DNA from: Leuctra nigra
Lineage: Eukaryota; Arthropoda; Insecta; Plecoptera; Leuctridae
Length of the DNA stretch: 64,000 nt
Direction: 5' to 3'
NCBI GenBank assembly: GCA_934045905.1
Contig: OW203770.1
Location: 2,418,001 to 2,482,000 of the forward strand
Of this stretch, positions 1-10,902 are shown piece after piece. Within the stretch, counting starts at the first letter, position 1; each line of letters starts with the position of its first letter. The translations under genes and the position numbers were made by a program. The notes beneath the pieces are model-generated. The model ran no database searches, had not been told where the DNA came from, and saw nothing but the letters and a program-made list of their open reading frames with translations.

Positions 1-119
1 TAGTATAATTATGCTGGAATGGGTCGTTACTATCTGATTTTTTAAAATTATTTAGTGGCAAGACACAATTTCAAAAAAACGCTCTGACGAACCGTGCGAT
101 TCCCGCTCGCTTCCGTTTG
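1..119 (+). mobile_element. Right terminal inverted repeat of a TTAA-type palindromic DNA transposon, cut by the window start
   Basis: From about base 18 the sequence (tgggtcgttactatctg through ccgtgcgattcccg) matches the right arm of the element at 38178-39588 and the right half of the one at 22749-23050. Only the right terminal repeat is in the window, ending near base 117 with cgcttccgttt. The TTAA that flanks the 38-kb copy is not present here, so this end has decayed or differs. A short ORF running through it is not a gene. Confidence 0.7.
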
Positions 120-396
120 ACTAGAGAGCCCCGCCATGCAATACATGACACAATGAGCTCTCTTATCTGGGCAAGGCAAGGCACAACAGAAGCTGGACCG
201 TGCACTATTAAAATTAAACTAATCTTATATGTTGGCAAAGAATTGTCTCTCGTGACAATTTTTTTTACCCTCACGGAATTACCTATCATAAATGCAAATC
301 AATGCTCTGTTATAGTAATATCTGTGGAAGGTGCATTAACTCCAATGCACCTGTTGTGTACATACGTAAGAACATTGTGTAACTGTTTTGAAGATA

Positions 397-681
397 CGAA
401 ACAGGTATATGGCTGCGTGGTAACGCTCGGAACTTGTATTCCGGAGGCCCGGGTTCGATTCCCGCGGTCGTCCTTCCTGACTGGGGTTTTTTCGTGGTAT
501 TCCCTCAGTCGACAGGCAAATGATGGGAAGGTACCCAACTAATAGGCCACGACCGCCTCCTTCCCACCTTCCATCCTTACCTACTCTTCACCATCATCTC
601 CCAATCATCATCATAATCATTCATCCGTCGCCATTAGCCTCGCTGCAGAACAGTGCGACGTTAAGCCCCAGACAAAAAAAA
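397..681 (+). mobile_element. tRNA-derived SINE, full-length copy with 13-bp target-site duplication
   Basis: The copy has a degraded box A (tggctgcgtgg), an intact box B (ggttcgattcc, about 452), and the body shared by all copies: the cgaccgcctccttcccacc block, a (tca)n stretch, and the tail gcagaacagtgcgacg followed by ttaagcccc and an A-run. It is bounded by a perfect 13-bp direct repeat, tgttttgaagata, at 384-396 and 682-694, which fixes the ends. It is the best-preserved insertion of the family in this window. ORFs read through it are artefacts. Confidence 0.9.
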
Positions 682-1019
682 TGTTTTGAAGATATTTAAA
701 TAAATCGTGAATAACTTAATAATAAAACATTTTAAGCTTGATAAAAAATATGAATATACGACTCAATGAAGATTAAATACAAAAATTGCAGTTGCATGGA
801 ATAAAGAATTAAAATAATTTGTATAATATTTGAAACAACGGAATAAATATGTCATTATGATGATCGAATTTAGGTTATAAAATAAGAATACATATTTGAA
901 ACTTAATTAAAACAAATATGCACGATGATTAATAATAATGGCAGATTAATAATAATAATAATAATAATTAACAATAATAATATTGTAATAAATATTGCAA
1001 TAATAATTGCAATAATAAT
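680..1019. other. AT-rich spacer ending in (AAT)n / AATAATTGC microsatellite
   Basis: No reading frame of note. From about 930 the sequence is simple AAT-type repeat with several iterations of gcaataataatt. Confidence 0.6.
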
Positions 1020-1327
1020 TGCAAGTCTTCTGGTCTCCCACTCCGAAATGTTGATGCTGTCACAGACTTCCTCAACATTCTAAATGTCTACAATCTGCAT
1101 CAGTAACGGTCATCACTTAGATCTCCTGTTTTACAACTCTCCACTTTTACCCTTTTACTCTTTATTGTGTCTTGTTTATTCATATTTATATTTATTGTGT
1201 CTTATGTAACTTCTTTAATCATAGTTTAAAAATATTTGTTTTTGTTATGTTTAAATCCCACTTGTGGAATACTTGTATTCTGTTGGCGATTTCAAATAAA
1301 ATGAAAAATGAAATGAAAATGAAAATG
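1020..1327 (+). mobile_element. Possible 3' end of a non-LTR retrotransposon (5'-truncated)
   Basis: Directly after the AAT microsatellite a 28-codon open frame (1020-1106) reads through SGLPLRNVDAVTDF and ends in a TAA. A T-rich 3' region and a tail of repeated gaaaat/aatgaaa units (about 1298-1327) follow. A short coding end, a 3' UTR and a simple-sequence tail, beginning abruptly at a truncation point, is the usual shape of a dead LINE copy. The peptide is too short to assign a clade; chance is the main alternative. Confidence 0.35.
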
Positions 1328-1329
1328 GA

Positions 1330-3100
1330 ATAATTTGATTTGAAATATGATGAACGAAAAATGGTACCGTTAATCAAAGTTTGTCACTTTTTATGTAACA
1401 ACATATAGAAAATTACAGACATTCCAGGTTACGAAAGGGAATAATAGAAATCTACTCAATTTTATGCAGGTTTCCACTTTATAACTTATCCTGATTATTT
1501 GATCGTTCGCATCTCTGCACACATCAAAACATCAACAAACTATTCAATATCATTTCGATTCCTAAAATATACAATTCATTATAAGGTGTATGTTCCACCT
1601 AAAATGTTTTCATAAAATGCGAAGTTGTGACGTCAGGCGGATAATGTATGTCCTCGATTGATCCTTGTTAATAGTTATATCAAATGATAGACGTATTGGA
1701 AATAAGGTCCAATATCAAAAGGTAACAATATTACAGTGTGGATAGAAATGTTCCCTTATGCCTCCCACCCCATAACCCACCCCAAAAATTTCTGCATTTA
1801 TTTACATGAAATGTTGCTTTGCCCGTGTTTCAAGTCAAGGTCACCAGTGGAAATTCCAATATTTTCTTCACTGCCAAATGGATTCACGGTTTCCTACATA
1901 TTATGGAAAGTTTCGAAGAAAGTGACTTTTTCAATGACAATTTGGTTTCTATTTAATATCTCTCTAAATACTTATCGGATTCAAACGAATCTTTTTGCTT
2001 GGCAGTTCGCTTGAAATTATGTACAGGAAAAGTCAAGTTTCGTAGAAAATTGTGCAAAATTTCTCGATGTCTATTCGAGAAAATAAGGAACACGACTGAC
2101 CTCTGGTGGATTCTTTGGTACTACGATAATGGCGGTTGTAAAGGGTTTATTTATGTAAATAAATTATATAAAATTTGCTTTAGTTGTTTGTTACGGCTGA
2201 AAAAGTAAACTTGTAACTAAATCTACATTTCATTTGTTTCTCCTTTTCCACTGCCTTGTGGAAACACGAACATCAAAACAAAAAAGTGCATCTAAAAATT
2301 TTCCTGCCAGAAGTGGCTCCATCACGTATCGCTTATTTGTTCGAATAGACGCGAATCGTAACGCAACTTCCGAGCTCCGGATTCCATGGCCAAATATTGT
2401 TCTGGTCGATTTTGGAAAATTAGTTTCACCGCCTACTAAAATTCATTTTCACTGCACAATTGAAATTGACGTTTAAAATTAAGACATCAGAAAAAGCGGT
2501 GTTTTTCACGAATAACTCGGTAAATACTGAACAGAATATCGCGAAAGTGTTACTATAAATCAAGTCACGGAATTATATACATTACTGGCGTGTTTCAACA
2601 CGATCGGTGGAAAATTAAAGATTTGTATAAAGAACGAAATTTTCAGCCACGTTGCTACGGGGACGACGTTCTTCTCTTTTAAGCGTATTATAGTAAAGGA
2701 TGGCAATTTTCTGAAAAAAAATCATCAAAATTCATTGAATTTGTTTTTTAATTGCTTTTATTTGTTGTTGTATTGCACACAATTGTTAAAAATGTCTGAA
2801 AAAAGCGTAAAATCAAAATCAAAATTAAAACCCATATCTCAGTTTTTCTTCATTGTAATTTTGGCCAGACTGTAATTTTTAAGTAGGCGGGAAATTTGAT
2901 AAGGATCTTTTTTAGCACATTTACCACTCAGACAACAACACGCATCATAATAGAGTTCAGTTTGCATCCCAAGTAGGTTTGCCTATACATTTATTTAATA
3001 AAATATAATGTATTTATACTTTTTTTTAAATTTAAAAATTTTCAATGGTAATTTAAAAATTTTCTGGAATTTTTAAATGACAATTTTCAATTGGCTATCA
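1330..3100. other. AT-rich non-coding sequence with an inverted-repeat segment at about 2060-2330
   Basis: No supportable gene. The segments at about 2078-2135 (ggaacacgactgacctctgg) and 2235-2330 (cctgccagaagtggctcc) reappear in inverse orientation at about 4645-4705 and 4455-4548. A fragment of the first recurs at 17240-17275. They look like diverged copies of one old transposon; the ORFs at 1736-2476 run through it and show no protein family. Confidence 0.45.
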
Positions 3101-3733
3101 CCAGAGCCAGTTGTTTGTGGTGATAAAAAAAGCCAAAATTCGCTTTCAACATTCCCAAAGTCGTGAATTGGTGGTGATAATTATGTTGATTTTCGCGATT
3201 GGTGGTGAAATGGGAAAAAATTTGATTTTTGTAATAAACAGATAATAAAGTGTGAAATATGCCGCGCGAGCGAGCGGCAATACTAAACCAAGGTCAACCA
3301 ACCCCCATCACTAGCTCCCACTAGCAAGACTCGGCTCACCCCTGTGCAAGGTCATGTAGATGCGTCATTCCATGCTCAGCAGCCAATCAGCTGGCACCCC
3401 ATACACTCTTTGGCTGGCACTAACAGCTGGCTTACGAAGAAAACAGTGTGATTCTTTCTATTTCGTGGTACTTTAGACACAGATCGAGGAAATTTTCGTA
3501 AAATATAGAATCGGAATCGGGAAATGTTGCAAAACACGTAGGTTTGGGACAAAATCGCGTGAAATCGCGAGAATTCGTTAATATCGCGTTAAAACACAAA
3601 TTTCGCGAAAATTCGCGAGAAAAAGATACATATATTTGGAATCAGGAGTGTATGAAACGTAAAGATATGACAGAAAATTCATGTTTCTAAACATTTCGCG
3701 TTTATCATGGAAACCATAAACAACTGGCCCTGG
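3101..3733. mobile_element. DNA transposon-like element with terminal repeats CCAGAGCCAGTTG / CAACTGGCCCTGG
   Basis: About 21 bp at the left end (from 3101, ccagagccagttgtttg) match the reverse complement of the right end (to 3733, aaacaactggccctgg) with about two mismatches. The interior is unusually rich in cgcga/tcgcg words. No clear direct repeat flanks it, so the superfamily is unassigned (hAT-like is possible). No coding capacity. Confidence 0.55.
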
Positions 3734-3741
3734 ACATCACT

Positions 3742-3880
3742 ATTCCTGACTGATGATATTCTGTCGTTTCCCTCAGTCGAGAGACAAATGCTCGGAAGGT
3801 TCCCTGCTATTAGACCACGACCGCCTCCTTGCCACCTTCCATCCTTACCAATTCTTCATCCTCTCTCCCAATCATCATGA
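3742..3880 (+). mobile_element. SINE fragment (middle part)
   Basis: Diverged copy of the ttccctcagtcgagaggcaaatgc ... cgaccgcctcc ... cccaatcatcat portion of the SINE family. The tRNA head and the gcgacgttaagc tail are missing. Confidence 0.7.
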
Positions 3881-4218
3881 ACGAAACTTCTAGATGAATA
3901 ATGACCATAGTCACGGCGGCAATTTCTTTACGTTTTGTAAATAGATATTCCAGTTTCTACGACACGAGTACCTACGAGACTTTTTTCAGCCTAATTTAAA
4001 TACCTGAGAGTTCCAAATAGTGTTGTGTTCTCCCAAAGCATGTCTAAACATGATGCGTGCATGAAAGACCGGATATTCAACAATATTAACAAGAACACGA
4101 GATAAGCGTGGGAACAAGCAAGCCGGCTCAGGCAGACATGCACTTGAGTCCAGGGGTCGAGCGATGACAAATTATTTGACCACAAGGTTAGGTATACATA
4201 CATTTTACTTGGTAGGTA

Positions 4219-4404
4219 TAGACCATTTTAAATATTATCTCGGTGGCTCTGCTTTCTAAGAAAAATCATATGCAGTTTTATTTCCAGACACCTTAGTCCC
4301 TGTTTTACCTATTGTTGAAACAGGGACTAAGGTGTCTGGAAATCAAACTGCATATGATATTTCTTAGAAAGCAGAGCCACCGAGATAATATTTAAAATGG
4401 TCTA
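4219..4404. mobile_element. Foldback MITE (186 bp, arms about 82 bp)
   Basis: The left arm (tagaccattttaaatatt, then gtggctctgctttc, then agacaccttagtccctg) is repeated in reverse after a short loop near 4310. Pairing is nearly perfect over the full length. A diverged relative lies at about 12590-12745, sharing ggaaatcaaactgcat and agagccac. No ORF. Confidence 0.8.
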
Positions 4405-4941
4405 TTTGGCAGAATTTACAATATGGACAATGTATGAACAAATAAGCGATTCCTGATGGAGGCACTTCTGGCAGGAAACTTTTTAGATTCACTTTTTTAT
4501 TTTGAAGTTCGTGTTTCCATAGGGCAGTGAAAAAGGAGAAACTATTGAAATTGAAATGTAATTACTATTTTACTTTTTCAGCCATACAACTAAAGCATAT
4601 TTAATATAATTTATTTTCCCCCTGATATCCTCCCTGCTTCCCCCTATGTCTAGTATACCAAAGAATCGACCAGAGGTCAGTCGTGTTCCTTATTTTCTCG
4701 AATCTTTTTTTTTTGTACTAGCGCAACTGCTGTTCTAAGATTTAGTGGACCTTGCTTAAATGCTGAATTGAATCCTAGAAGGCTGTGACTCTCTAAAATG
4801 CGATCACGGTCTTCTTGTAAATGAAGAAAACAAATCAGTGGGTTTCAGTGATTGAGGAAGATCTCTTCATATTTGATCGCATCAGTAACATTAAACCTAC
4901 GATTAACACTCTTATTAAACTATCTATTTTGCAACAGTAAA

Positions 4942-5034
4942 ATGCGACGAGCTCTTGGAATCTCTCTGCTGGTTTTCCTGCTGCAGTCAACGCACGCCCT
5001 GAAGTGTAAAGCTTGTGCAGACATGTTTACTGAG
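4942..5034 (+). CDS. Ly6/uPAR (three-finger) GPI-anchored protein, coding exon 1 of 2
   Basis: This exon encodes 31 residues: a basic start (MRRALG), a hydrophobic core and a small-residue cleavage site (THA, residues 17-19), then the first two cysteines in a KCKAC motif right after the predicted cleavage. A 5' splice site (TGAG|gtatgt) follows in phase 0. The start was chosen because it has AAA before ATG and opens the signal peptide; upstream in-frame sequence has no better ATG. The preceding cttt/tt-rich stretch ending ttgcaacag (to about 4938) could be a 3' splice site, so a non-coding first exon may exist further left. Ly6/uPAR proteins fold outside the cell on a disulfide core. Here the first CxxC pair is in exon 1 and the other eight cysteines are in exon 2. 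Joined to 8972-9499 the product is 206 residues. Confidence 0.88.
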
Positions 5035-6139
5035 GTATGTACTACCTCATATTCTTATCTGATAGCTTGGCACTGAAAATCATTGCTAAAGACGTTAATT
5101 CTACTGATCTGCAAACGTGTATTATAATGGTGTGCTTTATTTTTAAAACCTCCAAAAGGAGGCGTTAAGGAGGCGTGGGTGCGTTTTATAACTCATTCCG
5201 CGCACTCGGTCAGCTAATATAGTATGTTAAACATACATTTAAATGACGTCTCACTTTAGCACGTCTACACACTCACTTTATCTATTGAAGCACTATCTGG
5301 TGACGATTCTGTAATTATTACCTTAATTTGTCGATTTAGTGCAGTGTTATTCTAATGACAGTGAGGAGATTTCACATGAATGGTCCAGTGAAGTTATTTA
5401 CAAAATATGTTACAGCTGTCAGTTCATGTTGGAAACAAAATCACTCTTGGGACTTATTTATTATTTTAAAATTGTTTTGAGCCTTTGTGTTAGGTTAAAA
5501 AGTATTATTAAATAGCACGCAACACACTTACAAATTCAATGAAACATTTTAACTTGAATATGTATACAATTTTACTATTAAATCTAGAACTGAAGAAGAA
5601 CAAAAGCGAATCGTTTTTAAAAATAATCTCGCGAGATCTCGCGTCTTGCGTTAAACATAGGTTAAACATAGGTCCGTCGCGAACTTGAAGTGCGGTGTCA
5701 TTTAAGGGAAGCTTGATAATCTACACGGTGTACTTAAAGTGAGTGGCTACTAAAGTCCATGTTAAAGTGAGCGTGTAGAAGGGGTATAGGGCTTCACTTC
5801 AAACGTGAAATCTGCTGCAATGTTAAACTCAGACCAGGTCTATAGAATGGAATGTCAAGGTCTATGGATCGTACAGGACGGATACTAGCGCAGTGTTTTG
5901 ATAGAAGTACAAACTAGATTTGATTTGAATCTTATACCTCGGTAGGTACAAAACCATGGTCAAACAAGGATTCACTTTTAAATCAACTCCTTCAATAATA
6001 AATAAAACATCCTTAATGCAATTCCCCGTTCTCGAGTGTTTTCATTCTCTTTTTAAATGAATTAACTGCCCAATAACCTAAGATAACATGCATCTGACAA
6101 TTAGATCAAATATTTATGTCGTTTTCGGCTGGCGGCACC

Positions 6140-6179
6140 GAGCTGCACTGAGTGTTGAATTTTTTACTCAGTGCAGCTC
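6140..6179. repeat. Perfect short hairpin in the Ly6 intron
   Basis: Arms GAGCTGCACTGAGT and ACTCAGTGCAGCTC (14 bp each, no mismatch) surround a 12-nt T-rich loop. Confidence 0.8.
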
Positions 6180-7439
6180 AAAAATGTAGTACCTATAAAA
6201 CTAAATTTAGTAAAAATTCACTCAATTAAGTATTTCTCGGTGTTTATACTTTTATTTCAAAGATACGATTAAATATTTGGAAATGTCATTGACTTGGCTC
6301 CTTTTTTGATATCACTCCTTTTCGGTGTTGAATTTTTTTAAAGTAAAGAGACTTGGCTGCCTTTTTTACACGGAGTGTTTTTTCTGGGATTTCGTTTTAC
6401 ACTAATATTAGGTACTTAGGACACTGTAATTAGATTTGTATGATGATTTTAGTTAGAATGTATGCTATTCTACATTACAGTTATTATTACACCTTCAATC
6501 ACCTTCAATATTCACAAATACATCACTTATTGTGCGTTTTAAACATTGATGACATGTCACATAGAAATTAACTCATTACAATCTTTAAATGAGTTTTAAT
6601 GACCAATTTAAGTATTAATATCCTTTCGTAGTCTGTTGTACTCTCATATACCTTTAAAAATGTAAATTACTTTGTCCTAGGTGCATAATATCATTGAAAA
6701 ACGAAATGTCATCTTTCTCGACCTAAAGCTGGGTTCCCATACTTCGCTTTCGCTTTGCATTCGGTTCGCTTTCGCAAAATGGCTACCTTTTAACACAGAA
6801 AATCGTCCATGTTTAATTTCGTCTCCGAAATGCAAAAATGTTGGACCAACTTCAACTTCGACGAAACCGAAACGCGCGAAATCCGGAAGTGATGCGATAT
6901 ATCGAATCTCCATTTCCGGTCGACCTCGAGCTTATATTTGATATTCGATTAATAAACATATGTTTTGACGTTTTGACGTTTCAACTTTCAAGTTTCACTT
7001 TTTCCGCACTTTCTTGCCGTTCTTGCTCGCGCCGCCAGCAAAGTTTGTTTGATAAGTCCACATTTTCGAGCGCGCCGAACAATCTGCTGACGTCACAGAG
7101 CGCAAGCAGAAAATACTTATCAAACGCACCCCGTGCGTGAAGTTGTACCTAATACAACCTCTCTTGAAGCCTGGCTCAAGCGCATTGGCTTTCAATAAAG
7201 CCTAATCCCAATAAAAAAAACACTACGTATAAAAATATCAGCCAAGTCTCTTCAACTATAAAAAATAATCTAAAAATTCGGCACTGGAAAGTAATGCAGA
7301 GTCATTTTAGTATTGATTACTTCAATAACCCTATTTGTTAACATCAGTCAGATATAACTCGACAAGAGTATGAGAGAAAATGGACTTAAGCATTCTGCCT
7401 TGTATTTACAGAATGTATTGTACAGTTGTGTAGTAATTA

Positions 7440-8343
7440 CTAGGAAAACGCTCTGTGTAACGCGTTGATGAGCGAGCACGGATACACGCAACACCTCGAA
7501 CCGAAATTATGTCTATCGAATGTCATTAAAAGCCAACAATTCTTTAGTTTCGTCACAGACTTGTATAAAAATCTCCAAAATCTCCACAAATATTGGTGCC
7601 AATCCTTGCTAAGTTTTAAGTTGATCGATTAAACCTTTATGATTGAACGGTTCCTTGTTAATTTTCAAAAATCACAGGATCTCGTTCAAAAAATATACCT
7701 GGGACCACCCATATGATATGATATGTAGTGTGTGTACACAATATCAGATCAATCTGTTGAACGGTCATTATTAGTTTCATATCGTTTAAAACTTTCTGCT
7801 CTAACTACCTTGCCTTGAACTGAAGATTCGAAGTCACCGTGAATTTGACAGCCAACACGCAAAATGTCCCTAAAATGACAAAAACTTTTGAAAATAACGA
7901 CAGATTAGAGTGAAAATTGGCAAAAATACCTTAAATGTTGGTACAAATGACCATGCGAAGTTTTTAGTTGGTCGGTCAATCGGTTCCAGTTTAAATTTCA
8001 AAAATCACAGGAAAACTGGTTTCAAATTCGAACCAATTGGAGGATTTGGCTGAATTTTTTTTTGATTGGGTACAATGTTGGTTGCAATGACTTTGCTAAA
8101 TTTCAAATTGATCGAACCAACCAATCGAAAGATAATTTTTATAAAATTTGAACCAATCACAGGATCTCGTTCAGAAAAGATCCCAGGGATCGCATAGATT
8201 ACGTTAGTATGTGTACAAAATTTCAGATCGATTGGTTGTGCGGTTTGACCTGGGCAGTGAACACAAAAAAAAAAAAAAAAAAAAAAAAACACACAGAGAA
8301 AGTGCCATAAGTGTACCGTGGTGACGCTCGCTACGCTCGCTCA
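7440..8343 (+). mobile_element. Roughly 0.9-kb repeat, ends CTAGGAAAACGCTC / GCTACGCTCGCTCAA (copy 1)
   Basis: It shares both ends and most of its interior with 35155-36169 (opposite strand) and 38301-39316. Conserved internal blocks include aacgcgttgatgagcgag, a series of related ccaatcacaggat/aaatttcagatcgat segments, a 23-nt A-run at about 8267, and ccgtggtgacgctcgctacg. The repeated internal segments look like an expanded tandem motif. No transposase ORF. The superfamily is unassigned, and the ends are not inverted repeats of each other. Confidence 0.75.
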
Positions 8344-8649
8344 ATTAATGAACAACATTGATAAAGGAACTTGTAAGGACTGTACTATATTTATCGACCA
8401 AATTAATACTTTAATATTAAGTAATTCATCCACTTTTATTCCATAAAAATAATTTTCCTAACTCCTAGAATGTATTAAATTTGTTCGACTAAAATTTTAC
8501 TTTGGTACGCTGATGAATTGTACCAAAATCAAACAATCTCATCATGTTTGAAATATCCCGCCAACAATGCGCGTAACTGACACGTTTCAGACCATTCTAC
8601 GCACCCTGACCCCTAGCAGGTGGATCTTCATTTGCGATTCACATCCCCT

Positions 8650-8805
8650 ATCAGGCGAATCTTCCAAGTTACTTGGAAGATTCGCCTGACCCTCTGTCTA
8701 ATCATTGGTTTGGAAGATTCGCCTGACCCTTAATGTAAGGCGAAACTTCCGTGTGCCCTTCTGATTACCTGAAGCCTGAACCCATGCAGGCGAATCTTCC
8801 GCCGA
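8650..8805. repeat. Cluster of CAGGCGAATCTTCC motifs in both orientations
   Basis: The 14-mer occurs forward near 8653 and 8787 and reversed (GGAAGATTCGCCTG) near 8676 and 8711, with weaker versions (aggcgaaacttccg) between. The first two form a perfect palindrome around aagttactt. It lies in the Ly6 intron about 170-320 bp before exon 2. The function is unknown. Confidence 0.7.
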
Positions 8806-8971
8806 CCGAAAGGACCATTAGTGCTCTCAGGGTTTGGCTACAAAAATCTGACACAAACATTGAATAGACAGGTTGTGCCGGACAAATTACTGGGCATTTT
8901 GTCGCAGCATAAACTATAAACACCTATGCTAAAGATGTCAAGATGATTATTTATTTGAATCCTATTTCCAG

Positions 8972-9499
8972 GGCGTTCGTATAGAAGTGCAGGGCATAAA
9001 TTCGTGCGAAACTCAAGGAAAGACAAAAGATTGCCCAGAAGACGGCGCCTACTGCAGTGCAATGACAATTAAAACAGCTAGCCCAGATCAAGAAGTGTTC
9101 TCATTTATACGAGGATGCATCTTCCCAGGACACCCGACTGAGGCTAAACTAAATTTACCGGCGTACCAAAAAGGCTGCCAGCCGCACACGCACGAGGATA
9201 TTATCGAGGGGACTTCTACTATAGAACTGTGCGGTTGCAAGGAAGAACTCTGCAACGACGACTCTTTGATGGCGACACCTGAGGATGAGATGCGCAAGCA
9301 TGAGGGCGGTGGAGGTGGAGGTGGTGGAGGTGGAGGTGGAGGCGGCGGTGGCGGAGGGAGACCAGGGGGCGGCGGTGCTGGGCGTGGCGGTGCTGGGGGT
9401 AGAGGAGCAAGTGCAGGAGCCACCGTCAAGCCCGATATGAAGATATTGTGCATTGCATTCGCAGCAGCCATCATCATTGGGTTTACAATGATAATTTGA
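8972..9499 (+). CDS. Ly6/uPAR GPI-anchored protein, coding exon 2 of 2, with polyglycine linker
   Basis: The exon follows a good 3' splice site (ctatttccag) in phase 0 and encodes 175 residues plus TGA. The joined protein has exactly ten cysteines in Ly6/uPAR order: the CxxC from exon 1, then NSC, KDC, AYC, RGC, KGC, and the family signature LCGC...LCND before the linker. After the domain come 18 consecutive glycines (codons from about 9304, mixed GGT/GGA/GGC), more Gly/Ala/Arg sequence (RPGGGGAGRGGAGG), a short polar stretch and a terminal hydrophobic run (KILCIAFAAAIIIGFTMII). That tail is the pattern of a GPI-attachment signal. Insect Ly6 proteins act at the cell surface, for example in septate junctions or channel modulation; which of them this resembles I cannot say. 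The glycine linker between domain and anchor is unusual, and as a GGN repeat it is likely to vary in length. The long proline-rich ORF on the other strand is only its complement. Confidence 0.9.
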   Translation, partial: GVRIEVQGINSCETQGKTKDCPEDGAYCSAMTIKTASPDQEVFSFIRGCIFPGHPTEAKLNLPAYQKGCQPHTHEDIIEGTSTIELCGCKEELCNDDSLMATPEDEMRKHEGGGGGGGGGGGGGGGGGGRPGGGGAGRGGAGGRGASAGATVKPDMKILCIAFAAAIIIGFTMII

Positions 9500-9700
9500 A
9501 TGCAATCAGTCCCTACAAATTCTCAGTTATTAATTTGATTAGACATATTTTGTCAAATTGGAATACTTTTAGGCAATCATGATTGACAACATTGTGTTAT
9601 ATTTTGGGTGTTTATTGTAAATTTTGTGTCAATGCACTCGATTTTGTACATGTGTTGATTATGTTAGTTTGACAAATAAAATATCAATATTTGTTTTGTT
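9500..9700 (+). promoter_or_regulatory. 3' UTR and poly(A) signal of the Ly6 gene
   Basis: About 175 nt after the stop codon there is a canonical AATAAA (9675-9680). A T/G-rich stretch (tgttttgttggc ... ttgtgtgtg, 9691-9718) follows, as expected of a downstream element. Cleavage would be expected around 9690-9705. Confidence 0.7.
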
Positions 9701-10077
9701 GGCTTATTTATTGTGTGTGAATTGATAATAACATTGAACAATGAACGTTCCATTGTTGAATTGAGTTAAATAATGTGGACTTTTCTCAATAAAAAAAGAA
9801 TACAAAATGGAAAATAATGGAGAATGGAAAAGTCCAGTTGAATGTTTTATAAAGTATAAGCATACATTTTCATTTCCATTTAAAAAAAATGTTTTCTTGT
9901 ATCATGGCCGAGATGAAAACAAATGTTTAAATTACATAATGGAGCAATCAACAATCTATGAAAATGTATGTAAAGTATGTAAAGTCATACTAGTAGTACA
10001 TACTAGTATGGAAAGTCCAGAGCTTCATGCCTAATAATAAAAGAAAGAAGAAGATAATATACCAGGAACCAACTAGT

Positions 10078-10282
10078 AAGTCACAAATATTTTGAACAGA
10101 AACACTGGTATTGTCAAATATAAAATAAAAAGAGTCTGCAATATTTCGTCGATGCGTTCGATCGACTTTGTCAAGCGAGTCTTGCTTGACAAAGTCGATC
10201 GAACGCATCGACGAAATATTGCAGACTCTTTTTATTTTATATTTGACAATACCAGTGTTTCTGTTCAAAATATTTGTGACTT
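10078..10282. repeat. Perfect 205-bp palindrome, arms about 99 bp
   Basis: The left arm (aagtcacaaatattttgaac ... gactttgtcaagc) and right arm (gcttgacaaagtc ... atttgtgactt) are exact reverse complements around a 7-nt spacer, gagtctt. A direct repeat, ttcatgcctaata, flanks it at about 10024 and 10282. The left edge (agaagaagataatatacc) recurs at about 47188. Absence of any mismatch suggests a recent origin or an assembly fold. The two ORFs through it mirror each other. Confidence 0.85.
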
Positions 10283-10316
10283 TCATGCCTAATAGTCCAG
10301 TAATTTTGTGATTATA

Positions 10317-10902
10317 CCCACCACTAATTGCAACAGAAGGTTTCACTACATGAATCGATTCAGAAAAATGCCCTCTACAACATATCCAAAATCCTCCCGA
10401 ATCCGAGTGCCGGAAGTACTTTTTAATACATTTTGAAATTAATTTCCGATGTTAATTCCGAATTCCAAAAAAAAAAAAAATATCATGTAACTCCGATTTT
10501 GACGAAACTTGGCAGAATTTTTCACCATCCTAAATGAACACAAATAGCTCTCTTAACGTTTTGCTCTAAATCTCATCGTTTGGGAAATATGGCCCATTGA
10601 AAAGTAATATTTTAATCAGTTTTTGACGTTTTATAGGTCACTTTGAGTGCAATTTGACGTTTGCGAGGCCCATATTTCCCAAACGATGAGATTTAGAAGA
10701 AAACGCTAAGAGAGCTATTTGTGTTCATTTAGGATGGTGAACAATTCTGCCAAGTTTCCTCAAAATCGGAGTTACATGAAAAAAAATGTTTTTGGAAGAG
10801 TACCTCCGGCACTCGGATTCGGGAGGATTTTGGATATGTTGTAGAGGGAGTTTTTCTGAATCGAATCATATATTGAAACCTTCTGTTGCAATTAGTGGTG
10901 GG
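10317..10902. mobile_element. Large foldback MITE (586 bp) with CCCACCACTAATTGCAACAG ends
   Basis: Both ends are inverted copies of cccaccactaattgcaacag. Pairing continues inward through gaatccgagtgccgg, ctccgattttgacgaaac, ctaaatgaacacaaatagct and ctcatcgtttgggaaatat, to a centre near 10625. A 14-nt A-run in one arm is interrupted in the other. It begins only 35 bp after the palindrome at 10078-10282. No ORF. Confidence 0.85.

Larger units (their letters stand above)
5035..8971 (+). other. Intron of the Ly6 gene (3937 bp), with repeats
   Basis: It begins gtatgt and ends ttccag. It holds a perfect 14-bp-arm hairpin (6140-6179, GAGCTGCACTGAGT arms), a copy of the CTAGGAAAACGC element (7440-8343), and a cluster of CAGGCGAATCTTCC words in both orientations (about 8650-8805). 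The segment at 5245-5790 contains an imperfect inverted pair (tctacacactcactttat near 5263 and aaagtgagcgtgtaga near 5765). No further exon is needed to complete the cysteine pattern. Confidence 0.8.

Noticed and set aside
9088..9477. 129-aa proline-rich ORF on the minus strand
   Set aside because: It is the exact complement of the glycine-coding and flanking Ly6 exon; both frames arise from the GGN repeat. The plus-strand frame has the splice site, cysteines and GPI tail.
10092..10346. Nearly identical ORFs on both strands
   Set aside because: They are mirror translations of a perfect palindrome.
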